From: Novilysobacter selenitireducens
GTDB taxonomy: Bacteria > Pseudomonadota > Gammaproteobacteria > Xanthomonadales > Xanthomonadaceae
Direction: 5' to 3'
NCBI RefSeq assembly: GCF_020026895.1
Contig: NZ_JAINZW010000003.1
Location: forward strand, 62,001 to 126,000
Length of the DNA: 64,000 nucleotides
Shown here: positions 58,286-64,000 of the stretch, piece after piece
Numbering within the stretch: position 1 is the first letter of the stretch
Layout of the letters: each line of letters begins with the position of its first letter
Notes under the pieces: model-generated
Databases searched by the model: none
Seen by the model: the letters and a program-made list of their open reading frames with translations, nothing else
What the model was told of the DNA's origin: nothing
Program-made: the position numbers and the translations under genes

Positions 58286-58746
58286 TGCTCCATAACCTGC
58301 TGGTCGGCCTGCCCGTGCTGATCCTGTGCCTGCTGCTCCAGGGCGTCTTCGTGACGGTGGCCCTGCGCCAGTACGCCGGCTTCAAGGTGCGTTACCCGAC
58401 AACCGGCTCTGCCTGGGTCGACATCGTCGTGCTGTCGACGGTGATGCTGGTGACTTTGCTGGGAAACTTTGTACAGATGGCGGTGTGGGCGGTGCTGTTC
58501 CTGATGCTGGGGGAGTTCGACGACTTCCACACCGCGCTATACCACTCCGGCGTCAACTTTGCGACGCTCGGCTACGGCGACATCGTGATGTCGGAGCGGT
58601 GGCGGACGCTGGGGCCGCTGGAGGCCGCCAACGGCATATTGATGTTCGGCGTCTCCACCTCGGTGATGACCGCGGCGGTGATCGACGTGGTCAAGGCCAA
58701 CGTGGCGCGCCGCGCGCAGTCCGGGCCGGGAGCCCCCTTGCCGTAG
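58285..58746 (+). CDS. Two-TM potassium channel family protein
   Basis: A 153-residue protein with three hydrophobic segments: LVGLPVLILCLLLQGVFVTV, a central VVLSTVMLVTLLGNFVQMAV with a following hydrophobic stretch, and GILMFGVSTSVMTAAVI. The pore loop carries the selectivity filter TLGYGD (NFATLGYGDIVM). It lacks a cytoplasmic RCK domain. It would conduct K+ and affect turgor or membrane potential. ATG 58285 overlaps the stop of a small ORF. Confidence 0.85.
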   Translation: MLHNLLVGLPVLILCLLLQGVFVTVALRQYAGFKVRYPTTGSAWVDIVVLSTVMLVTLLGNFVQMAVWAVLFLMLGEFDDFHTALYHSGVNFATLGYGDIVMSERWRTLGPLEAANGILMFGVSTSVMTAAVIDVVKANVARRAQSGPGAPLP

Positions 58747-58752
58747 CGGATG

Positions 58753-59217
58753 TCAGCCCAGCCGGCGGTAGAACCGGACGACCAGTTCCTCGACGAGGAG
58801 CATCACCACCACCACCACGATCAGCGTCAGCAGCCCGTGGAAGCGTCCTTCGAACCGGACGCTGTCGCCAAAGGCGAGCACGATGGCTTCGAGGATCACG
58901 AACTTCGATCCGAACAGCACCAGCCAGGCGCTGAGGTAGCGCAGGAACTTCATGAAACCGCCGGGCCTGGCCTTGAAGAACGCGGCGACGCGATGCTCGA
59001 CCGCGATGGTCAACTTGAGCAGCACCTGCAGCAGCACCGCGGCGAGGATCGATATCGAGAAGGAATCGACGAAGACCTTGTCCGTGTACTCCACGAACAG
59101 GTTCAGGATCACCAGGTCGATCAGGATCGCGGTGAAGTAGCGCATGAACAGCCGTTGCCGGTTGGACGGCGCTTCGGCGGATGCCGGCAGGAAGGTTTCA
59201 TCGTGTGTCGTGGCCAT
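58753..59217 (-). CDS. Small membrane protein of unknown family
   Basis: A 154-residue protein with four hydrophobic segments (YFTAILIDLVILNLFVEY, ISILAAVLLQVLLKLTIAV, FLRYLSAWLVLFGSKFVILEA and LLTLIVVVVVMLLVEELVVRF). I do not recognise a named family. It lies 57 bp after the DUF2955 gene on the same strand and is the last gene of the efflux operon as it appears. It converges on the channel gene, with 6 bp between stops. Confidence 0.75.
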   Translation of the reverse strand: MATTHDETFLPASAEAPSNRQRLFMRYFTAILIDLVILNLFVEYTDKVFVDSFSISILAAVLLQVLLKLTIAVEHRVAAFFKARPGGFMKFLRYLSAWLVLFGSKFVILEAIVLAFGDSVRFEGRFHGLLTLIVVVVVMLLVEELVVRFYRRLG

Positions 59218-59274
59218 GGGGGCACCCTTGGTTGGTTGCGGATCGATCGCCCCCGCCGCGGAGGCAATGCAGGT

Positions 59275-60330
59275 CTAGCGGGGCAGTGGTGGAGCGGGCG
59301 GCGACGGTTGCCGCGCCACGGCCATGGGCCACATCAGGCTCATCATTCCGACGGCGAACGCGCCGGCCAGCGCGAACTGGAACAGGCGGGCCATCCACAG
59401 CGACAGCGAGCCGGAACCCGACGCGATCGCCGAGCCCAGGATGATCAGCATGGCGTTGCAGGCGACCACCGCAATGGCCGACGCGTTGCCCCCGGCGGCG
59501 ACGCGCTGGCCCAGTCCCAGCAGCACGGCGAACAGCAGCAGGGTGAGGACCACGAGGTTGGGCATCGCCAGCACGACGCCATGGATCAGCAGCCCGAGCA
59601 GGCCGCCGCCCACGTTGCCCAGGATCAGGCCCACCGCCTGGGCGCGGCTGCGCTGGAGGTCGAAGTTGATCACCAGGATCACGGTCCCCAGCATGACCGG
59701 GAAGATGTCCGTGAGCCCGAACAGCAGGAACACCAGCATCAGCGGAACGACCACCGCGGTGGACATCAGCGCCAGCGCGAGCGGGGTGGCGGCCAGCGGT
59801 GGCGCGACGGGTGGTGCCGACGGCGGCAGCACGCGCGGCCATATGGCGTAGACCGCCCATGTCACCACCAGCGCGATGGCGATGCCGCGGACCATGGCCC
59901 GGGGAAACAGGCCGGCCTGCGCAGGCGCGACCAGCACGACCACCGGAATGGTGGCCAGGCAGATCAGCAGCAGGATGAAGGGCAACCGCGAGCGCGCACC
60001 GAGCATCGCGTGGAACGCCATCAGCATGCACAGCGACAGCAGCAGGAACAGCACCAGGGGGGTCGTTCGAAGCAGCGATGCGGACACGAATGCAAAGGTG
60101 GCCGCGGCCGCCATCGCGAGCACCAGCACCACGCCCAGCTTCAATGGCGGACGCATCGGCAGGTTGGCGAGTAGCGCGGCGGCCAGGACGGGCGCGAGGA
60201 ACGTCGGATCCAGCTGGAGCACCTCGCACCCGACGAACGCCGCCGTGACGCCGGCTGCGAAACGCAGGGCGCCGTGCAACCGGGCCTGGGCCTGCGCGTC
60301 GAAGGACGTTGCGGCGGGATGCGGGCTCAT
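59275..60330 (-). CDS. DUF2955/FUSC-like efflux membrane protein
   Basis: A 351-residue protein with about ten membrane segments in two halves, of the DUF2955/FUSC (aromatic acid exporter) kind. ARLHGALRFAAGVTAAFVGCEVLQLDPTFLAPVLAAALLANLP-type start (in parts) and FDLQRSRAQAVGLILGNVGGG are typical. It would act with the HlyD adaptor and the outer-membrane factor upstream to export small molecules, perhaps aromatic acids. Starts by ATGA overlap with the HlyD gene. Confidence 0.83.
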   Translation of the reverse strand: MSPHPAATSFDAQAQARLHGALRFAAGVTAAFVGCEVLQLDPTFLAPVLAAALLANLPMRPPLKLGVVLVLAMAAAATFAFVSASLLRTTPLVLFLLLSLCMLMAFHAMLGARSRLPFILLLICLATIPVVVLVAPAQAGLFPRAMVRGIAIALVVTWAVYAIWPRVLPPSAPPVAPPLAATPLALALMSTAVVVPLMLVFLLFGLTDIFPVMLGTVILVINFDLQRSRAQAVGLILGNVGGGLLGLLIHGVVLAMPNLVVLTLLLFAVLLGLGQRVAAGGNASAIAVVACNAMLIILGSAIASGSGSLSLWMARLFQFALAGAFAVGMMSLMWPMAVARQPSPPAPPLPR

Positions 60331-61493
60331 TGCAGGAAACTCAGCTTGGCCACCATCCAGATCCAGATACGCGCAAGCGGGTTCATCAGCGAGCGCTCGC
60401 GGGTGAGGACCACCACGTTCGCCTGTGCGCCGCTGCGCCCGGCGGGCAGGCGACGCGACTCATCCTCGGGCGGGTCCAGCACGATGCGCAGCGGGAAGCG
60501 CTGCGGCTCGCGCAGCCACCCGGTCGGCGCGCTGACATCGGGCAGCTGGCCGGTGGGCGCCTCGCCCCCCTGCGCGATGCCCCAGCCGATGCTGTCCACG
60601 CGTGCGGGGAACACCTCGCCGGGGTGGTCGTCGAAGACAACGTAGGCGCGGTTGCCGGCCTTGATGTTGCCCAGCTGGTTCTCGCGCATCGCCGCCGTCA
60701 CCCAGCGCGGCCCGTCGGCGATGAAGCTGAGCACGGGCTGGCCGCGGTTGGCGAACTGGCCGGGCGCCAGGCGCAGGTTGGTGACCACGCCGTTTGCCGG
60801 CGCCACCACGCGGGTGTTGGCCAGGTCGAGCCGTGCCTGTTCGACGGCGACCCGCGCCTGCCGCACCTGCGGGTTGGCGTCGCCGGGCCCGCCCAGGCGG
60901 ATGCGCGCACGCTCGGCCTCGGCTTCGGCGCGGGTGATGTCCGCCCGGGTCTTGTCGATGTCGGCACGCGCGCGGATCGCGGAGGTCTCCGACAACGCGC
61001 GCTTGGCTGACAGGTCCAGCACGATCTTGCCCAGCTCCTGGCTCGCTGCCAGGTCCACCCGTTGCCGCCGCAGCTGCGCATCGGCGACGCGCACGTCCGC
61101 GGCCGACGCATCCGCACCCTGCGTCGCCACGGCCAGGTTGGCCTCGGCCGAGCGCAGTGCGATCTCGAACGGCGAGGCGTCGATGCGGAACAGCAGCTGG
61201 CCTTTCTTCACCGACCGGTTGTCGCGCACGCCCACCGTCACCACCGGCCCGCTGACCTCCGGCGCGATCTGCACCAGGAACGTATCCACCGTGGCCTGGG
61301 ACGTGTACGGCGTGAACCGGTCCGCGAACAGGTGGTAGACGAACAGGGCCACCAGCACGCCGAGTGTCACCTGCACGATCCGGCGCGTCGGCGAGGCGGC
61401 TGGAGCGGCCGCGGGCGCGTCGCCGTTGGGGGGCGGCGGCGCGTCGTTCCGGTTGTCTCGAGGTTCGGTCGGCATCGTCTTCGCTTCCGTCAT
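60327..61493 (-). CDS. HlyD family efflux adaptor
   Basis: A 388-residue membrane-fusion protein: Pro/Ala-rich N-terminus, one membrane helix (IVQVTLGVLVALFVYHLF), lipoyl/barrel-sandwich halves (VDTFLVQIAPEVSGPVVTVGV and TRVVAPANGVVTNLRLAPGQ), a coiled-coil hairpin (residues 120-210) and a beta-barrel domain. It bridges the DUF2955 inner-membrane protein and the NodT-type outer-membrane factor. Overlaps both neighbours by ATGA. Confidence 0.92.
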   Translation of the reverse strand: MTEAKTMPTEPRDNRNDAPPPPNGDAPAAAPAASPTRRIVQVTLGVLVALFVYHLFADRFTPYTSQATVDTFLVQIAPEVSGPVVTVGVRDNRSVKKGQLLFRIDASPFEIALRSAEANLAVATQGADASAADVRVADAQLRRQRVDLAASQELGKIVLDLSAKRALSETSAIRARADIDKTRADITRAEAEAERARIRLGGPGDANPQVRQARVAVEQARLDLANTRVVAPANGVVTNLRLAPGQFANRGQPVLSFIADGPRWVTAAMRENQLGNIKAGNRAYVVFDDHPGEVFPARVDSIGWGIAQGGEAPTGQLPDVSAPTGWLREPQRFPLRIVLDPPEDESRRLPAGRSGAQANVVVLTRERSLMNPLARIWIWMVAKLSFLQ

Positions 61494-63028
61494 CCGGAGG
61501 AACTGCGGGTACCCGGCGCGTCCGGGCCTGTCGTCGCATCGGTGCCTGCCGGCGCGCCCGCGTTGGCGGGTAACGGCACGGACGGCGCGATCCAGTCCCC
61601 GCCCAGCGCCCGGTACAGGTTGACGAGCGAGCGGTAGCCGTCGCCGCGCGCGGCCGTCAGTGCCAGCTCCGCGGAGAACAGGCTGCGCTCGGTGTCCAGC
61701 ACCTCCAGGTAGTCGGAGTAGCCGTTGTCGTATCGCTCGGTGGCGAGCACGACCGCGCGCCGCAGGGCCTCGACGCGGCGCTCAAGTGAATCGACCACGC
61801 CACGGGTGTACTGGATGGCGGCAAGGGAGTCGCTGACATCGCGGAATGCCGCCTGGATCGTCTGCTGGTAGATCGCCAGCGCCTGTTCGCGGCGTGCCTC
61901 TGCCTGGGCGTTCGCCGAATCGATGGCGCCGCCTGCGAAGAGCGGGCCGAGCAGCTGGCCTGCGAACGACCACGTGCGGGCGCCGCCGCTGAACAGTCCG
62001 TCGAGTTCGCTGCTGGCCGAGCCACCGAATCCGGTCAGCGACACCGTCGGGAAGTAGAGCGCACGCGCCGCACCCACCAGGGCATTGGCCGCGACCAGTT
62101 GCTGTTCGGACTGCAGGATGTCGGGCCGACGCGTGACCAGTTCGGACGGCAGGCCCGCCGGCACGGGGACCGGCTCCAGCGAGAGCAGCGTGGCACCGCG
62201 CGCAATGGGCCCGGGATTACGCCCCACCAGCGCGGACAGGGCGTGTTCCTGCTGCGCGATCGCGCGTTCCAGGTCGGGGATCGACGATGCCGCGGTTTCG
62301 TACTCCGCGGTCACCTGCATCATTTCGAAATCCGACACGGCGCCGCCGTCCAGCCGGATCTGGAACACCTCGACGTTGCGCCTGCGGCCCTCGAGCGTGG
62401 CCCGGGAGATCTCAAGGCGGCGGTCCAGGTCGAGCAGCGTGACGTACCCCGAGACCACTGCCGACACCAGCGTCAGCGCGACGCCGAGGCGGGCCTGTTC
62501 GGTCGCCATCAGGTTGGCGCGGGCAGCCTCGTCCTCGCGGCGGATCCGCCCCCACAGGTCGAGCTCCCAGCTTGCGGACAACACGGCCGTGTACGAGCCG
62601 GCCGTGACATTGCCGACCTGCTGCCGGCCACCACTGGCGCCGTACCCGACCTGGGGAAGCGCCTGCGAATGCGTCGAGACCACGCGCGCGGCGAACTCGT
62701 CGACGCGGGCGGTGGCCACGCGCAGGTCGTGGTTGGCCGCCAGCGCTTCGCCGACGAGGGCGTCCAGCTCGGCGTCCCCGAACCCGGCCCACCACGCCGG
62801 AAGCGCCGCCAATGTGGGCGGCTGCCCCTGCGGTGGCGCAGCCTGGGCGAACCGGTGGACGGCCGGCACGTCAACCGTGGGGCGGACGTAGTCGGGCCCC
62901 AGGGTGCAGCCGGACATGCCCATCGCCGCGGCGCCGGCGACGAGCGCGAGCCAGTGCCCGGCCGTGCGTGCTCGCGCGTGCGCGCGCAGGCGGGCGGACA
63001 CGGTGGCAGGGGCAGGGCGGTCGCGCAT
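61490..63028 (-). CDS. NodT-type outer-membrane efflux factor
   Basis: A 512-residue TolC-like outer-membrane factor with a lipoprotein signal (GAAAMGMSGCTLGPDYVRP, Cys in the lipobox), the conserved GPDYVRP start, two OEP repeats (LVTRRPDILQSEQQLVAANALVG and YDNGYSDYLEVLDTERSLF in parts) and a Pro/Ala tail. It closes the tripartite pump to the exterior. It lies 27 bp after the QEGLA gene. Confidence 0.94.
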   Translation of the reverse strand: MRDRPAPATVSARLRAHARARTAGHWLALVAGAAAMGMSGCTLGPDYVRPTVDVPAVHRFAQAAPPQGQPPTLAALPAWWAGFGDAELDALVGEALAANHDLRVATARVDEFAARVVSTHSQALPQVGYGASGGRQQVGNVTAGSYTAVLSASWELDLWGRIRREDEAARANLMATEQARLGVALTLVSAVVSGYVTLLDLDRRLEISRATLEGRRRNVEVFQIRLDGGAVSDFEMMQVTAEYETAASSIPDLERAIAQQEHALSALVGRNPGPIARGATLLSLEPVPVPAGLPSELVTRRPDILQSEQQLVAANALVGAARALYFPTVSLTGFGGSASSELDGLFSGGARTWSFAGQLLGPLFAGGAIDSANAQAEARREQALAIYQQTIQAAFRDVSDSLAAIQYTRGVVDSLERRVEALRRAVVLATERYDNGYSDYLEVLDTERSLFSAELALTAARGDGYRSLVNLYRALGGDWIAPSVPLPANAGAPAGTDATTGPDAPGTRSSSG

Positions 63029-63055
63029 GGTGCTCAGTGAAGTCGCCGCGACGCG

Positions 63056-64000
63056 CTAGCCATCGACGTCCGCCTCGGCGATGACCTCATCCTCGTAATC
63101 GACGAACCGCTGCAGGTCCAGCCGGTCCAGCTGCAAACGCTGGGCGGCAGCGGAGAAGGCCATGATCGACAGGACGCGCTGCGGGTCGCGCGCCCAGGGC
63201 GGCAGGTAGCGTGGCGGCGCCACCAGGCCGCTGTCGCGGAACGGCGCCAGCGTGACCACGTCGGCCGTCGTCAGGCGTCCGGCGAACAGCATCGGAAGCA
63301 GCTCGCCGCGGCCTTCCTGCAAGGCTTTGCGGATGAAGACGTGGATGAGCATGACGCCTTCCAGGTACGCGCCGTCCTTGGTGAAACACACGCCGCCCCG
63401 CACGCCGCCACCGCGGAACACACGCGCGGCGCTGCGGTAGCTCTCGACTTCGGACTGGCCCGCGTCGAGGAAACCGCGGAAGACATCGATGAAGTCCGCA
63501 CCGTCCAGGGCCCGTTTGACCATCACCACGCGCAGGGCGATGCGCCTGAGGCGGGCGATGTCGATCGCACCGGTGATGATCTCGGCGAACGTCGCCAACC
63601 CCTCCTGCGTGCGCGTGGTGCGCGGCGCCGCAAGGCCGAGCGTCTGCAGGTGGGGCTGGTGGCGGCCGTTGACCGCGGTCAGCGTATGGATGAAGGCTTC
63701 GTGCTCGACCAGCTGGTCCAGATCACGCTGCGAGAAGAGTGCGGTGGAGCGAAGGCTGATCCGCTTGCTGCCGGCCGTGGCCTTCGACGACAGGCCGGGA
63801 TCCAGCACGACTTCGACCGGGTCGTCGCGGAACAGCGGGGCGATGCGCTCGCGCAGCTGGCGCGCGAAATCCACGGCGGGGATGTCGAACGGCACCGCCA
63901 ACAACGGATGCGGTCCGATCATCTCGTCGGTGATGGCAAGCATCTCGGCTGCGCTTTCGACGTTGGTCACGGCCTGGCTGCGGTACTGCGTGTCCGGGCG
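63056..64000 (-). CDS. QEGLA-motif flavohemoglobin expression-modulating family protein, 5' partial
   Basis: The frame is still open at the right edge of the window (residues RPDTQYRSQA precede GTG 63970), so the N-terminus is missing. The motif TRTQEGLATFAEIITGA is the QEGLA signature of DUF1704/TIGR02421, and LVEHEAFIHTL holds a putative metal-binding HExxxH-like pattern. Members are about 400 residues and modulate flavohemoglobin expression in some species; molecular function is unknown. First visible gene of the efflux operon. Confidence 0.9.
   Translation of the reverse strand, partial: RPDTQYRSQAVTNVESAAEMLAITDEMIGPHPLLAVPFDIPAVDFARQLRERIAPLFRDDPVEVVLDPGLSSKATAGSKRISLRSTALFSQRDLDQLVEHEAFIHTLTAVNGRHQPHLQTLGLAAPRTTRTQEGLATFAEIITGAIDIARLRRIALRVVMVKRALDGADFIDVFRGFLDAGQSEVESYRSAARVFRGGGVRGGVCFTKDGAYLEGVMLIHVFIRKALQEGRGELLPMLFAGRLTTADVVTLAPFRDSGLVAPPRYLPPWARDPQRVLSIMAFSAAAQRLQLDRLDLQRFVDYEDEVIAEADVDG

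Overview
The window is GC-rich chromosomal DNA that looks like a member of the Xanthomonadaceae/Lysobacteraceae (Lysobacter, Luteimonas or Stenotrophomonas-like). Four things suggest this. A TonB-dependent receptor sits next to a 2OG-Fe(II) oxygenase and a TPR-sulfotransferase. A SAM-I riboswitch precedes metX-metB-hom. GTAG-headed palindromic repeats of the SMAG/REP kind occur four times. One protein carries a C-terminal domain resembling the XVIPCD of Xanthomonas-type T4SS effectors. This placement is inferred from gene content; no 16S or marker comparison was possible.

Layout. 0-6 kb: partial sulfotransferase, 2OG oxygenase, TonB receptor, unknown secreted protein. 6-16.7 kb: housekeeping and envelope genes (Hsp33, MtgA, GT2, CBS protein, AsmA, MliC lipoprotein, hemolysin III), a second sulfotransferase/2OG-oxygenase pair, RF3, and an HDOD protein. 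16.7-22.6 kb: M23 peptidase, beta-propeller protein, then the SAM-I controlled methionine-branch operon metX-metB-hom joined by ATGA overlaps. 22.8-25.1 kb: a lipoprotein followed by a lipase with an XVIPCD-like tail, read as an interbacterial T4SS effector/immunity pair. 25.1-28.2 kb: a periplasmic-propeller diguanylate cyclase cut in two by an in-frame amber codon. 28.4-37.2 kb: VOC protein, ankyrin protein, sdaA, glutaredoxin-like protein, a YceI/cytochrome b561/YceI operon, and a large hybrid histidine kinase. 37.4-43.4 kb: hemE, WGR protein, aroK-aroB, dodecin, glycerate kinase, pdxH and a BtuF-like protein. 43.4-48.5 kb: envelope genes, including a two-domain patatin/beta-barrel protein. 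48.8-64 kb: a transport-rich stretch with an AI-2E family protein, an operon coding for a PLP decarboxylase, an AspT-type exchanger and an OprD porin, a two-TM potassium channel behind a small Arg-rich ORF, and an efflux operon (QEGLA protein, OMF, HlyD, DUF2955, small membrane protein).

Repeats are a notable layer. At least 13 GTAG-type palindromes lie in four clusters. Three of the clusters lie between the ends of convergent genes. One palindrome supplies the stop codon of aroB. A different palindrome is translated inside homoserine dehydrogenase. An 86-bp MITE-like inverted repeat lies upstream of the broken cyclase gene. No tRNA, rRNA, CRISPR array, prophage or transposase was seen.
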